NCBI RefSeq assembly: GCF_006539885.1 | Contig: NZ_BJNW01000013.1 | Coordinates: forward strand, 1-64,000 | DNA: 64,000 nucleotides | Source of the DNA: Kocuria varians | GTDB lineage: Bacteria > Actinomycetota > Actinomycetes > Actinomycetales > Micrococcaceae | Direction: 5' to 3' | Shown here: one piece after another, positions 50,776 through 59,850 of the stretch | Layout of the letters: each line of letters begins with the position of its first letter | How positions within the stretch are numbered: position 1 is the stretch's first letter | Made by a program: the position numbers and the translations under genes | The notes under the pieces: generated by a model | What the model saw: only the letters and a program-made list of their open reading frames with translations | Databases searched by the model: none | Told to the model about the DNA's origin: nothing

Positions 50776-51981
50776 TCAGTTCTCGCGCTGGTACCTCTCG
50801 ATGGCGCTCGCCAGCCGCTCCACGCCCTCGCGGATCACGTCCGGGCCGTGGGTCACGAACGAGAGCCGCATGGTGGACTCGTCCGGGTCGTGCGCGTAGA
50901 AGGAGGCGCCCGGCACGAACGCCACCCCCTCCGCCACGGCGATCTGCAGCAGCCGGGTGGTATCGATCCCGTGGCCCAGGCGCACCCACAGGAACATGCC
51001 GCCGTCCGGGCGGGTGATCTGCGCGCCGTCGGGGAGCACGGGCTCCAGCGCGGCGTACATGGCCTTCGCCCGCTCGGCGTACACGGGACGCACGCGGTCC
51101 AGGTGGGCCTCCACGTCCGCGGTCTCCAGGTAGCGCGCCACCGCGAGCTGGTCCGGGACCGGGGACTGCAGACCGATGGCCTGCTTGGCGACCGTGAGCG
51201 TGAACTGGATGGGCCCCTCGGAGCGCATCCACCCCACGCGCACACCCGGCGCGATGATCTTGGAGACAGAGTTCAGCAGGATGGTCTGCGCGGACATCCC
51301 CGGCAGGGACGCGATGGGCGGCATGGGCTCGCCCGTGTAGCAGAGCTCGCCGTACGGGTCGTCCTCCACCAGGGCGGTGCCGGTGCGCAGCAGCACGTCA
51401 GCGACCGCGCGGCGCCGTTCCATGGACATGCAGATCCCGGAGGGGTTCTGGAAGGACGGGATGAGGTACACGAACTTCGGGTCGTGCTCCCCGATGAGCC
51501 GCTCCAGCTCGTCCGGGAGCACGCCGTGCTCGTCCGTGGGCACACCCACCATGTGCGCGCCGTTGAGGTCGAAGGCCTGCACCGCGGCCAGGTACGTGGG
51601 ACGCTCCACCAGGATGGTGTCCCCCGGGTTCACGAGCGCCTGGGCCACCACGAACAGCCCCTCCTGCGAGCCCGTGGTCACCTGGATCTGCTCCGCGGTG
51701 GTGGGCAGGTCACGGCTGATCCGGAGCGCCGCCTGCTCGCGCAGCTCCGGCTCCCCCTCGCTGGAGGCGTACTGCAGGGCGCGCTGCGGCTGGTGCTCGA
51801 AGACCCAGGCGTAGGCGTCCCGGACGTCCTCGACCTCGAAGTACGCGGGGTCCGGAACACCACCGGCGAAGGAGATGATCCCCTCCGTGTTGACGACCTC
51901 CAGCAGGTCGCGCACCGGCGAGGAGTCCACCCCCGCCAGTCGGTCGGCGATGGGGAACGAGAAGGTCTCCGAAGTACTCAT
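50776..51981 (-). CDS. PLP-dependent fold-type I aminotransferase (2-aminoadipate/LysN-like)
   Basis: The 401-residue aminotransferase has ISFAGGVPDPAYF, LQYASSEGEPELREQ, TTGSQEGLFVVAQALVNPGD, YLIPSFQNPSG, and the PLP lysine in NSVSKIIAPGVRVGW. It belongs to the MocR-like/2-aminoadipate branch, transferring amino groups from broad 2-amino acids. It lies 43 bp upstream of the acyltransferase gene on the same strand, so the two may be cotranscribed, but a shared pathway is not obvious. Confidence 0.9.
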   Translation of the reverse strand: MSTSETFSFPIADRLAGVDSSPVRDLLEVVNTEGIISFAGGVPDPAYFEVEDVRDAYAWVFEHQPQRALQYASSEGEPELREQAALRISRDLPTTAEQIQVTTGSQEGLFVVAQALVNPGDTILVERPTYLAAVQAFDLNGAHMVGVPTDEHGVLPDELERLIGEHDPKFVYLIPSFQNPSGICMSMERRRAVADVLLRTGTALVEDDPYGELCYTGEPMPPIASLPGMSAQTILLNSVSKIIAPGVRVGWMRSEGPIQFTLTVAKQAIGLQSPVPDQLAVARYLETADVEAHLDRVRPVYAERAKAMYAALEPVLPDGAQITRPDGGMFLWVRLGHGIDTTRLLQIAVAEGVAFVPGASFYAHDPDESTMRLSFVTHGPDVIREGVERLASAIERYQREN

Positions 51982-52157
51982 ACCGCCAGTATCCCACCGG
52001 CACCGGGGCCGACGGCGTGCGGTCGGGCCGGGTGCGCGGCGGCCGGGCGGGCGCGGGAGGCCGACCGGCCCGCGGGGTCAGGCCGACGCGCGGGCCCGGG
52101 CCCCACGAGCGAGCGGAACGGGCCGCGCGAACGGGGCGGACGGCGTCGTCGTCCCCG

Positions 52158-52856
52158 TCAGGCCAGGACGTCGCGGCGACGGTTCCGGCGCACCCGCCGG
52201 ACCACCCACCACGCGAGCGCCGCGAGCACCGTCACGAGGACCACGCGCGAGAAGACCCCCGCGTACTGCTCCGCGACGTGCCAGTTCTCGCCCAGCACGT
52301 ACCCGGCGAGCACGAAGACCGTGTTCCACACGAGCGAGCCCGCGGCACTGAGCAGCACGAAGACGCCGAAGCGCATGCGCTCGACCCCGGCGGGGATCGA
52401 GATCAGCGAGCGGAACACGGGAACCATGCGCCCCAGGAAAACCGTGGCCCGGCCGTGGCGCACGAACCACTCCTCCGTGCGGTCCAGGTCCGCGAGGTCC
52501 ACCAGCGGCATCCGCGCCACGATCCGCCGCAGCCGGTGCCGGCCGAGCGCCGCACCGAGCCAATACAGGGCGATCGCGCCCACCACCGAGCCGAGGGTCG
52601 TCCAGAAGATCGCCTCCGCAAGGGTGAACGACCCGTGGCTCGCCGTGAAGCCGGCGAGCGGGAGGATCACCTCGGACGGCAGGGGCGGGAAGAGGTTCTC
52701 CAGGGCCACGAGCAGGCCCGCGCCGGGGGCGCCAATGGACTCCATGACGTCCACCGCCCACCCGGAGATGCCGGAGAGCTGGGAGGCGCCGTCGGGGGCC
52801 TCGGGGGAGGTGGAGAGGGAGGAAGGCGTGGCGGCCAGGGTGGCAGGCAGGGACAT
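52158..52856 (-). CDS. DedA-family membrane protein
   Basis: The 232-residue VTT-domain protein has the DedA core LVALENLFPPLPSEVILPLAGF, WTTLGSVVGAIALYWLGAALGR, FLGRMVPVFRSLISIPAGVERM and AAGSLVWNTVFVLAGYVLG. Family members are linked to undecaprenyl-phosphate or phospholipid flipping and proton-motive-force maintenance. GGAGA precedes the ATG at 52856. A near-copy of the dispersed motif lies just past the stop. Confidence 0.92.
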   Translation of the reverse strand: MSLPATLAATPSSLSTSPEAPDGASQLSGISGWAVDVMESIGAPGAGLLVALENLFPPLPSEVILPLAGFTASHGSFTLAEAIFWTTLGSVVGAIALYWLGAALGRHRLRRIVARMPLVDLADLDRTEEWFVRHGRATVFLGRMVPVFRSLISIPAGVERMRFGVFVLLSAAGSLVWNTVFVLAGYVLGENWHVAEQYAGVFSRVVLVTVLAALAWWVVRRVRRNRRRDVLA

Positions 52857-52978
52857 GGGTGTTCTCCGCACGTGGTCGTCAGGGAGCCCACCACGGTACG
52901 GGAGCAAACTGCCGTGCGGCTGGGAGCTGCCCGGACCCTCGGTGAACGTCCGCCGGGGCGATGCGTTTGAATGGGTGC

Positions 52979-53428
52979 ATGCGTCTGTGGTCCGTTCACC
53001 CGTCCCTGCTCGACCGCCGGGCCCTCGTGGCCTGCTGGCGGGAGGGCCTGCTCGCACAGAAGGTGCTGCTCGGCCGCACGAAGGGGTACACGAACCACCC
53101 CCAGCTGGAGCGTTTCCGGGCCACGGAGGATCCGGTGGGCACGGTGGTCGCGTACCTGCACGGCATCGCGGACGAGGCCAACCACCGCGGCTACTCCTTC
53201 GACCGCACCCGCCTGGAGCGCCCCGCCGGGGAGTCGACGCAGTGCCTGACGGTGACCCGCGGGCAGCTGGCGTACGAGTTCGCGTTCCTGCGGCAGAAGG
53301 TGCTGGGCCGGGACCCGGAGTGGGCGGTGTCGACACTCGAAGGCGTGCCCGCAGAGGACGCTCCGCCCCACCCCCTCTTCACCAGGGTGGACGGTCCCGT
53401 CGCGTCCTGGGAGCGGGTCAAGGACTGA
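52979..53428 (+). CDS. pyrimidine-dimer DNA glycosylase (T4 endonuclease V-like)
   Basis: The 149-residue protein starts MRLWSVHPSLLDRRALVACWREGLLAQKVL and continues with TKGYTNHPQLERFRATEDP, YLHGIADEANHRGYSFD. This is the Pyr_excise family related to T4 endonuclease V. It would cleave the glycosyl bond at UV-induced cyclobutane dimers and nick the abasic site. I chose the ATG at 52979 so that the conserved N-terminus starts the protein, because the family's catalytic N-terminal region depends on it. No strong ribosome binding site is visible. Confidence 0.85.
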   Translation: MRLWSVHPSLLDRRALVACWREGLLAQKVLLGRTKGYTNHPQLERFRATEDPVGTVVAYLHGIADEANHRGYSFDRTRLERPAGESTQCLTVTRGQLAYEFAFLRQKVLGRDPEWAVSTLEGVPAEDAPPHPLFTRVDGPVASWERVKD

Positions 53429-53479
53429 GAACCCGCAGGGGTGGAGTGGGTGCCGGGCGGCGGGCCCTATGATCGGCTC

Positions 53480-54235
53480 ATGCCCTCCCGCGCACGCTCC
53501 CGACGATGGCTCCGCGCCGCGGGGATCGCCCTCCTGCTGCTGATCGTCCTGACGCTCCTCGGGTTCCTCGTCTGGGCCCGCACCGGCGTGATGGCCGCGG
53601 AACCGCGCCCGCTGCAGGGCGTGCGCTCGGATCCCGGGATCGCCTTCACGGAGGACGACGACGCCGTGGCGCTGCGGCCCGCGACCACCGTCGCCGCCTC
53701 CACGGGGCTGGTCTTCTACCCCGGTGCCAAGGTGGAGCCGGAGGCCTACGCGGCCCGGCTCTCCGGGCTGGTGACGCAGGAGGGGATGACGGTGGTGATC
53801 GTGAAGCCGTGGCTGAACCTCGCGCTGTTCGACCGCCGGGAGCTGTCCACCTTCACGAACCTGGCTCCCGGGGTGGGCACGTGGATCGTGGGCGGGCACT
53901 CGATGGGCGGGGTCCGCGCGTGCCAGATCGCCGACGAGGAGAACCGAGGCCTGCTGCTCCTGGCCTCCTACTGCGCCTCGAACCTCTCCGACACGACCGT
54001 CACGGCGCTGAGCATCAACGGCCGCAACGACGGGCTCTCCACACCGGAGAAGGTGATGCGCGCCCGCGGCAACCTCCCCGAGGACGCCGAGGTCGTGGAG
54101 GTCAGCGGCGCCAACCACGCGAGCTTCGGGGACTACGGCGCCCAGCCGGGGGACGGCACGGCGTCGGTCCCCGACGACGAGATGACCGGTCTGGTGGCCC
54201 GCGAGGTCTCCCACGCGTTCGCCGGGATCCTCTGA
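53480..54235 (+). CDS. membrane-anchored alpha/beta hydrolase
   Basis: The 251-residue protein has an N-terminal signal anchor (about residues 10-33), then an extracytoplasmic hydrolase domain with LVFYPGAKVEPEAYAARL, the nucleophile elbow GGHSMGGVRA and the late histidine in SGANHASFGDYG. It belongs to the PF12695-like hydrolases with unknown substrate. FTEDDDAVALRP near residue 58 is encoded by a one-mismatch motif copy. The ATG at 53480 is preferred to an upstream ATG at 53441. Confidence 0.82.
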   Translation: MPSRARSRRWLRAAGIALLLLIVLTLLGFLVWARTGVMAAEPRPLQGVRSDPGIAFTEDDDAVALRPATTVAASTGLVFYPGAKVEPEAYAARLSGLVTQEGMTVVIVKPWLNLALFDRRELSTFTNLAPGVGTWIVGGHSMGGVRACQIADEENRGLLLLASYCASNLSDTTVTALSINGRNDGLSTPEKVMRARGNLPEDAEVVEVSGANHASFGDYGAQPGDGTASVPDDEMTGLVAREVSHAFAGIL

Positions 54236-54311
54236 GGCCACGGGCCCGGGACCGTGTCCCGTCTCCTCGTCCACCCCTGTTCCGCACGACCACCACGGAG
54301 GGCGTCCTTTC

Positions 54312-54836
54312 ATGACCCACTTCTCCCAGACCATCGACACCCCGGACGGGCCGTTCACCGCGGTCGCCGGTGCCGACGGCGCAGTGCTCGCCTCCGGATG
54401 GACGGACTCGGTCGAGGATGTGCTCTCCCGCGTGCGTCCCGAGCACCGGCCCACCGAGGTGGAGGCCGGGACCGTGACCGCGCTGGACGCCGTCGGCGCC
54501 TACTACCGCGGCGAGCACGCTACGGTGACGACGGTCCCGGTGGTGCTGCACGGCACGGACGGCCAGGTCGCCGGGTGGGAGGCGCTGCGGCGGATCGCTC
54601 CCGGCCACCCCCTGACCTACACGGAGTTCGCGGCCGAGCTGGGGAACCCGCAGGCGGTGCGGGCCGCCGCATCCGTGTGTGCCCGCAACCCGGTGGCGCT
54701 GTTCGTGCCGTGCCACCGGGTGCTGCGCGCGGACGGGTCCCTGGGTGGATTCGCGTGGGGCGAGGACGTGAAGCGGGCGCTGCTGGCCCGCGAGGAACGC
54801 GGCGAGCGCCCCGGGGACTCCCGCCCCGGCGCATGA
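54312..54836 (+). CDS. ogt: methylated-DNA-protein-cysteine methyltransferase
   Basis: The 174-residue protein has the acceptor-cysteine motif PCHRVLRADGSLGGFAWG and the preceding helix-turn-helix (TYTEFAAELGNPQAVRAAASVCARNP). It removes O6-alkyl groups from guanine in a single suicide transfer. Its last codons overlap the next gene's ATG (ATGA), so it is translationally coupled to the glycosyltransferase; the functional reason is unclear. Confidence 0.93.
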   Translation: MTHFSQTIDTPDGPFTAVAGADGAVLASGWTDSVEDVLSRVRPEHRPTEVEAGTVTALDAVGAYYRGEHATVTTVPVVLHGTDGQVAGWEALRRIAPGHPLTYTEFAAELGNPQAVRAAASVCARNPVALFVPCHRVLRADGSLGGFAWGEDVKRALLAREERGERPGDSRPGA

Positions 54837-55681
54837 CGACGGACGGCGGAGTGGCTCGAACGCGGCCGGAGCACGGCGTCCGGTGCAGCGTGGTGATCCC
54901 CGTGCGCAACGACGCCCCCTACCTGGAGCGCTGCCTGCGGGCCCTGCGCGGCCAGACCCGCCCGCCCGACGAGATCGTGGTGGTGGACAACGGCTCCACG
55001 GACGCCCTGCCCGCGGTCCTCGCCCGGCACCCCGAGGTGCGGTGCGTGGTGGAGCCGGTGCGCGGCGTCGCCGCCGCGGCGGCCACCGGTTACGACGCCG
55101 CGCGGGGGGACGTGATCCTGCGCTGCGACTCGGACAGCGTGCCCGGGCCCGAATGGGTCGAACGGCACGTGCGCGTCCTGATCGCGGCGGGGGCGGTTCT
55201 CCCCGCGGGCTCCTCCGAGCCTCACGGGGTTCCAAGAGGCCGGGAGGTCGTGGCGGCGTCAGGGATCGCCCGTTTCGGGCCGCGGCACCCCCGGCTCGGG
55301 CGGGTCGTGGGTGCCGCCTACATCACCGCGTACCGGCTCGTGGCGGGAACCGCGCTGGGCCACTGGGCGCTGTGGGGCTCCGACATGGCCTTCACACGGC
55401 AGTGGTGGCAGCAGGTGTCGGCCCACGCGCACCGCGACGCCGGGGTGCACGACGACTTCGACCTCAGCTTCCGTGTGCAGCCCCACCAACGCGTGGTCAT
55501 GGACCCGGGCAGCGTGGCGGTGGTCTCGTGGCGCGCCGTCGTCTCCCCCGCACGCATCCGCCGGCAGCTGCGCATGGCGGCCACCACCCTGCTCACCAAC
55601 TGGGCTGAGGAGCGGCCGTGGCAGCGGTGGGGGCGCCGCCTCACGGCCCGGCGGGCCCCTGGGCAGGGCGGTCCGAGATGA
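54833..55681 (+). CDS. family 2 glycosyltransferase
   Basis: The 282-residue GT-A fold protein has VRCSVVIPVRNDAPYLERCLRALRGQ, EIVVVDNGSTD, the metal-binding CDSDS near residue 95 and a later acidic HDDFDLSFRV motif. It should use a nucleotide sugar, with acceptor unknown. It starts by ATGA overlap with the MGMT gene and ends by ATGA overlap with the membrane-protein gene, so the three make one unit, perhaps for a surface glycolipid. Confidence 0.88.
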   Translation: MTTDGGVARTRPEHGVRCSVVIPVRNDAPYLERCLRALRGQTRPPDEIVVVDNGSTDALPAVLARHPEVRCVVEPVRGVAAAAATGYDAARGDVILRCDSDSVPGPEWVERHVRVLIAAGAVLPAGSSEPHGVPRGREVVAASGIARFGPRHPRLGRVVGAAYITAYRLVAGTALGHWALWGSDMAFTRQWWQQVSAHAHRDAGVHDDFDLSFRVQPHQRVVMDPGSVAVVSWRAVVSPARIRRQLRMAATTLLTNWAEERPWQRWGRRLTARRAPGQGGPR

Positions 55682-56370
55682 GCCTCGAGAAGACACGCGA
55701 GGCCCTCGGCGGGGTGCTGTGCTTCACCGCACTGGTCGCCGCCGGCTGGTACGCGCTCGAGGGTCGGTGGGTGGACGTGGCCGTGCTGCTGCTCGCGGGG
55801 CTCGGACAGGTGCTGGCGTTCGTGTGGTTCCGCTCTGCGCTGCCACGCGCGGTGGTCTCCCTGGTCCTGCTGACGGCGGCACTGAGCGCGGCCGAGCAGG
55901 TCTACAGCGCGATCTGGTGGTGGGACCTGGTGATGCACTGCGCCGCGCTGCACGCGCTCGTGTGGTTGTGGTGGAACCGGGTGCTCACGCGGGGTGCCCC
56001 GGGCACCGAGCTCACGACGGCGCGGCCGCCCGCCGCGGCGTCGTCCCCGGCGTTGGCGGCGACGTCGGCGTCGGGAAGAAGCTGCATGCCAGACCGCACG
56101 GAGGCCCGGGCGTCCTGCGCAGGATCCCCGCCCTCCGACCTCCGCGTCCGTCTCGGCTCCCGCGAGCGCGTCCCCTCCCGGCCGTGGCAGCCGTTCGTGC
56201 TCCGCGGAGCGGTGGGGCTCGTGATCGCAGTGGTGTGGGAAGGCATGGAGCTGCTGGGATTCCTGTTCGTGACGCCGGAGATCCACATCCCGCCGCTGGA
56301 CACCCTCGGAGACATCGTGGCCGGGGTGCTGGGAGCGGCCCTCGTGGGTTTCCACCGACGGCCGTGGTGA
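55678..56370 (+). CDS. DUF2238/YjdF-like membrane protein
   Basis: The 230-residue protein has five to six membrane segments, SAIWWWDLVMHCAALHALVWL, the helix AVVWEGMELLGFLF and the ending PLDTLGDIVAGVLGAAL. These Trp/Asp/His and Glu/Asp positions resemble YjdF-family proteins of unknown function. A soluble loop (about residues 105-165) is low-complexity and includes AAASSP, encoded antisense by a motif copy at 56035-56045. Such loops are otherwise short in the family, so this one is expanded. Confidence 0.75.
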   Translation: MSLEKTREALGGVLCFTALVAAGWYALEGRWVDVAVLLLAGLGQVLAFVWFRSALPRAVVSLVLLTAALSAAEQVYSAIWWWDLVMHCAALHALVWLWWNRVLTRGAPGTELTTARPPAAASSPALAATSASGRSCMPDRTEARASCAGSPPSDLRVRLGSRERVPSRPWQPFVLRGAVGLVIAVVWEGMELLGFLFVTPEIHIPPLDTLGDIVAGVLGAALVGFHRRPW

Positions 56371-56705
56371 CGGCCCGTCCCGCCCCCAGGGCAGCACGCC
56401 CACGGGACGGTTTCCCACGCGGCGAGTCTCGATCCCCCAAGAACCGAGTCTCGCGTCGAACGCGGTCCTCAGCAACGGCGGAACTCCATTGCCTCGGGCA
56501 GAGGGTACCTCCGGTGCAGGCGTGCTGCTGCCTTCCACCGACGACACCGGGACGGGATCCTGGACGCGCCGGGAAAGGCCGCGATTGAGTTTAGTTGCTC
56601 GCTTCTAAGTTGTCCACAATTGAATGCATATGGGTGGCACTTCCTGGTGGTCGGCCAGGGCTCCGGGCGCGTCGGGGAGCCTTGGTCGTTGAAAGGGCGG
56701 GCGGT
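56371..56705. other. gene-free stretch with AT-rich patch
   Basis: No convincing gene is seen. A weak hairpin with 7-bp arms (56375-56381/56404-56410) followed by TTTCCC may end the upstream unit. Bases 56585-56632 are strikingly AT-rich for this genome; the minus strand there can read a 12-codon peptide ending EASN, with no ribosome binding site. It may be a remnant or a regulatory patch. Confidence 0.5.
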
Positions 56706-57386
56706 TCAGAAGCTGCCGCCCACGCCACCGCCCATTCCGCCCGGGCCGCGACCGCCGGGACCGCCGGGGGCCCCACCGGGACCGACGCCGGGGCCACCAC
56801 GACCCGGGCCCCCGAAACCGCCGGATCCGCCGTCGGGACCACCGGGGCCCCTCTCGCGGACGGACCCGCCGCCGCCGAAGAACCCGCCGCGGTGGCCGCC
56901 GCGGGAGGAGCCGTAGCCCTGGTCGTCGCCGTAGCCGCTCCCGTACGAGGAGCCGCCGAAGAGTCCACCCAGCCCGCCCGGGCGACGGCCACCACCGAAC
57001 AGTCGGGAGAGCAGCCCGGGACGCCCGCCCACACCGTCGCCGCCCGTGAGTCCGCTCCACACCGCGGAGCCGACGAACCCGGCCGCCAGCGACGCCAGGA
57101 CCGTACCGCCCCCGCCGAGCGAGCCCATGAGGCTGCTCATGCTCCCCGGCTGGCGCATTTCCAGGCGGGTCGCCGAGCGGGCGAGCGACGCGGAGGACGT
57201 GTCCGCGGGAGACTCGCCGTTCCGAGCGAGCGCGGCAAGAACCTCCTGACGCTCGGTGGGCGTCATCGCCGCGAACGCCTCCTCGTGGGCCTTCTCGATC
57301 TGCTCCGGGCTGCTCGTGGACAGCAGGTACCGGTACCGGGTCACGGCGTCCGTGCTCTGGGCGGATCCGTACGCGCTGGTGGTCAT
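56706..57386 (-). CDS. Gly-rich membrane-associated protein of unknown function
   Basis: The 226-residue protein has a soluble N-terminus (YRYLLSTSSPEQIEKAHEEAFAAMTPTERQEVLAALARNG), a hydrophobic stretch (TVLASLAAGFVGSAVW) and a 110-residue Gly/Pro/Arg/Phe-rich disordered tail with GGGRRPGGLGGLFGGSS-type repeats. Similar N-terminal EQI-x-x-AHxEAFA proteins are common in Micrococcales and are sometimes labelled cation-transporting ATPase without basis. AAGGAGA precedes the ATG. No function can be assigned. Confidence 0.8.
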   Translation of the reverse strand: MTTSAYGSAQSTDAVTRYRYLLSTSSPEQIEKAHEEAFAAMTPTERQEVLAALARNGESPADTSSASLARSATRLEMRQPGSMSSLMGSLGGGGTVLASLAAGFVGSAVWSGLTGGDGVGGRPGLLSRLFGGGRRPGGLGGLFGGSSYGSGYGDDQGYGSSRGGHRGGFFGGGGSVRERGPGGPDGGSGGFGGPGRGGPGVGPGGAPGGPGGRGPGGMGGGVGGSF

Positions 57387-57657
57387 GGTCGCACTCTCCT
57401 TCGTGGATTCCTTGCGGGCTGTCGGCCCGTGCTTCCACGGTAGGAACGGCAGGTGTGGCCCGTGCTGGCGGCGGCTGTGCGGGGGCTGTGGGGTGTGTGC
57501 CGGTGAGGGGTGGCGACAGCGCGGGAGGTGCGCGTGCGACGTCGGCAACGGGTCAACCCGTCCCGGGAACCCGCCCAGAGAGGGGCAGCGACCCCGGGAC
57601 GAAGAACGTCGCAGGGGCCGCCGCATGCCTGTCCGTGGGGACTGGGCCTGATAAGGG

Positions 57658-58734
57658 CTACAGACCCTCGCCCGAGGGGGAGACCAGGATCTTGACCGCG
57701 GTCTCGGTGCGGTTGATGAGAGTGTCGAAGCCCTCCTCGACCAGGCCCTCCAGGCCAATCTTGCCGGTGATGAACGGCTTGAGGTCGATCTTGCCGGACT
57801 CCACGAGCGCGATGGTCGCGGGGTGCGAGTTCACGTAGGCGATCGTGCCCCGCAGGTCGATCTCCTTCATGACCAGCTTGTGCATGTCGAAGTCCGCACG
57901 CTTGCCCCAGATGGAGACGACCACAAGTACCCCTGTGGGACGCAGTGCATCCATGAGGGTATCGAGGACCACCTGGACGCTCGTGCACTCGAAGGCGACG
58001 TCCGCGCCCTTGCCGTTGGTGAGCTTGCGGACCTCCTCAGCCACGTCCGTCTCCCGGGGGTCCAGTGCGTAGTCGGCGACACCGGCCTCGACCGCCTTCT
58101 GCCGGCGCAGCGGGCTGAGCTCGGACATCACCACGGTGACGCCCAGGGCCTTGAGGACCGCGGCCGTCAGCAGACCGATGGGGCCCGCGCCGCCCACGAG
58201 GGCGACGTCGCCGGCCTTCGCACCGGAGCGCTCGACCGCGTGGTAACCCACCGACAGCGGCTCGATCAGAGCGGCCTCGTCCAGGGGGATCTCGTTGGAG
58301 ATCGGGTGCACCCAGCGGCGCTTCACGGAGATCTTCTCCCCCAGACCGCCGCCGCCACCGGCCAGGCCGATGAAGTTCATGTTCTCCGAGAGGTGGTAGT
58401 CCCTGCTGTCCGGACCGGTGTCCACGTCCTCGCCGATGATGTACGGCTCCACGACGACGTGCTGGCCGACCTCCACGTCGTCCACACCGTCGCCAACGGC
58501 GTACACGACGCCCGAGAACTCGTGTCCCAACGTGACCGGGGACGTCTCGCCCGAGATGGGGTGCGGGGTGTCCGGCGTGGGGCAGAAGATGGGACCCTCG
58601 AGGTACTCGTGCAGGTCCGTGCCGCAGATGCCGCACCAGGCCACATCGATTCCCACCATGCCGGGTCCGACCTCTGGCTCGGGCAGGTCGTCGATGCGAA
58701 TGTCCTTGCGTCCGTAGTAGCGTGCCGCTCTCAT
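57658..58734 (-). CDS. 2,3-butanediol dehydrogenase-type zinc alcohol dehydrogenase
   Basis: This 358-residue medium-chain dehydrogenase has a catalytic-zinc site in AWCGICGTDLHEY and LGHEFSGVV. A Rossmann ALVGGAGPIGLLTAAVLKALG is followed by MSEL. The N-terminus, MRAARYYGRKDIRI, is characteristic of the (R,R)-butanediol dehydrogenase/BdhA group. The structural-zinc cysteine lobe is missing, as in that subgroup. It oxidises a vicinal diol or acetoin with NAD(H). AGGAA precedes the ATG. Confidence 0.9.
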   Translation of the reverse strand: MRAARYYGRKDIRIDDLPEPEVGPGMVGIDVAWCGICGTDLHEYLEGPIFCPTPDTPHPISGETSPVTLGHEFSGVVYAVGDGVDDVEVGQHVVVEPYIIGEDVDTGPDSRDYHLSENMNFIGLAGGGGGLGEKISVKRRWVHPISNEIPLDEAALIEPLSVGYHAVERSGAKAGDVALVGGAGPIGLLTAAVLKALGVTVVMSELSPLRRQKAVEAGVADYALDPRETDVAEEVRKLTNGKGADVAFECTSVQVVLDTLMDALRPTGVLVVVSIWGKRADFDMHKLVMKEIDLRGTIAYVNSHPATIALVESGKIDLKPFITGKIGLEGLVEEGFDTLINRTETAVKILVSPSGEGL

Positions 58735-59083
58735 GAAGGGTTCCTCCCATAGGCGGACGCGGACGTCCCGCGTCCTGCCCCCAATTTTATGCTTTTGCGG
58801 CGCCGATCATGCGGTCGAAACTTCAGGACATCTGTTGTGGGAGGTAGTCACGCCAGAAAGCATCATCCGCCCAGCCCTCGAACATTCCCCTGGGCCTCAG
58901 CGCAACGGCCGGCGGGAATGGCGGGGTGCACTCCCAGGCCAACATTTCAGAGACGACCGTGGTGAGCACAGACATTCAGCACTCGAACATATGTTTTCAG
59001 CCAGGACGACATCACGGACTCATTGAGCCCCAACCACCTGGCGACCGGTGCTCTGCGCCGCCGCACTCACTACCCTTGGCCCC
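58735..59083. other. gene-free divergent intergenic region
   Basis: These 349 bases carry no credible gene. They separate divergent transcripts (butanediol dehydrogenase and a hypothetical protein). CTCGAACAT occurs twice (near 58877 and 58981). An AT-rich AATTTTATGCTTTTG at 58783-58797 could host the dehydrogenase promoter. I see no clear operator. Confidence 0.5.
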
Positions 59084-59764
59084 ATGACCTCCTCCCCCAC
59101 CCACCGCTTCACGGGCCACATCGCCGGCGTCGGAACCGAAGGCGGCACGCGCCTTGTCCTCGGCTGCTGGTCGAGCACCCCGCACGGGCCGTTCGCGGAC
59201 GTGATGGTCGCGCACCCGGACGGCCGCCGTGAGCTGCTCGCCCCGGACCCGTGGGTCGCCGAGTTCGTCTCCGCCACCTACACGTTCGACGCCGTCACCC
59301 GCGTGCCCGTGAGCGTGACCCGCACCGGGTTCTCCCGTGGCTCGCGCTGGACGGTCACCGCCGGGCCCCTCGCCTGGCAGTTCAGCGTGGGCCCGCGAGC
59401 ACCGCTGGGGTACCTCCTGCAGGCGGTGCCGCGCCCGCTCGGCGCGTCGCTCGGTTTCGCCCGCCTCACGGATCCGGTGGCGCGCCGCGTCATGCCCGGC
59501 GTGCGCACGCTGGGCACCGCGGGCGGCGGCCGCACCGAGTGGTACTCCGCGCACGACCTCCACACCATCACGTTCTCGCATGCCACGTGGGGCGGCCATG
59601 ATCTGGGCCCCCTCACGGACATGACCCCCGCCCCGGACTTCGGCTTCAGCTCCACCCCGCGCCGCCCGAGCCTCACCGCCCTGACAAGTTCCGTCCGCCT
59701 GCCGGACGACGACGCCGCTCACGCGCCCTCCGCACAGCAGCTCACCTCGGGCGCACCCACGTGA
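59084..59764 (+). CDS. conserved hypothetical protein
   Basis: A 226-residue soluble protein with no recognisable catalytic motif or membrane segment. It looks all-beta, with repeated short strands (SVTRTGFSRGSRWTVTAG, RTEWYSAHDLHTITFSHA). A similar architecture occurs in uncharacterised actinobacterial proteins. Near the C-terminus, RLPDDDAAHAPS is encoded by a full 14-bp motif copy (59705-59718) in the disordered tail. The ATG at 59084 is one of several; no strong ribosome binding site is seen. Confidence 0.65.
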   Translation: MTSSPTHRFTGHIAGVGTEGGTRLVLGCWSSTPHGPFADVMVAHPDGRRELLAPDPWVAEFVSATYTFDAVTRVPVSVTRTGFSRGSRWTVTAGPLAWQFSVGPRAPLGYLLQAVPRPLGASLGFARLTDPVARRVMPGVRTLGTAGGGRTEWYSAHDLHTITFSHATWGGHDLGPLTDMTPAPDFGFSSTPRRPSLTALTSSVRLPDDDAAHAPSAQQLTSGAPT

Positions 59765-59828
59765 CGATCCGGCTGTGGACCACCAGCCCGGCAATCGCCA
59801 GCGCGAGCCACTGAACGGACTGAGCCAT
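59742..59828 (-). CDS. 28-residue single-helix membrane peptide
   Basis: The minus strand from the ATG at 59828 encodes 28 residues: a hydrophobic helix (VQWLALAIAGLVVHSR) and a basic end (WVRPR). A strong CAGGAGAAACG ribosome binding site is correctly spaced from the ATG. The 3' end overlaps the convergent hypothetical gene by 23 bp. It begins 22 bp after the acetyltransferase stop on the same strand, so it may be cotranscribed. Short membrane peptides of this kind are easily missed, and I cannot assign a role. Confidence 0.55.
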   Translation of the reverse strand: MAQSVQWLALAIAGLVVHSRIVTWVRPR

Positions 59829-59850
59829 CGTTTCTCCTGGGGTGGCGGGC

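Noticed and set aside
56591-57034. minus-strand frame ending in the AT-rich patch
   Set aside because: Its upstream part is a shifted read of the Gly-rich gene; only the last 12 codons lie in the AT-rich patch and have no start signal of their own.
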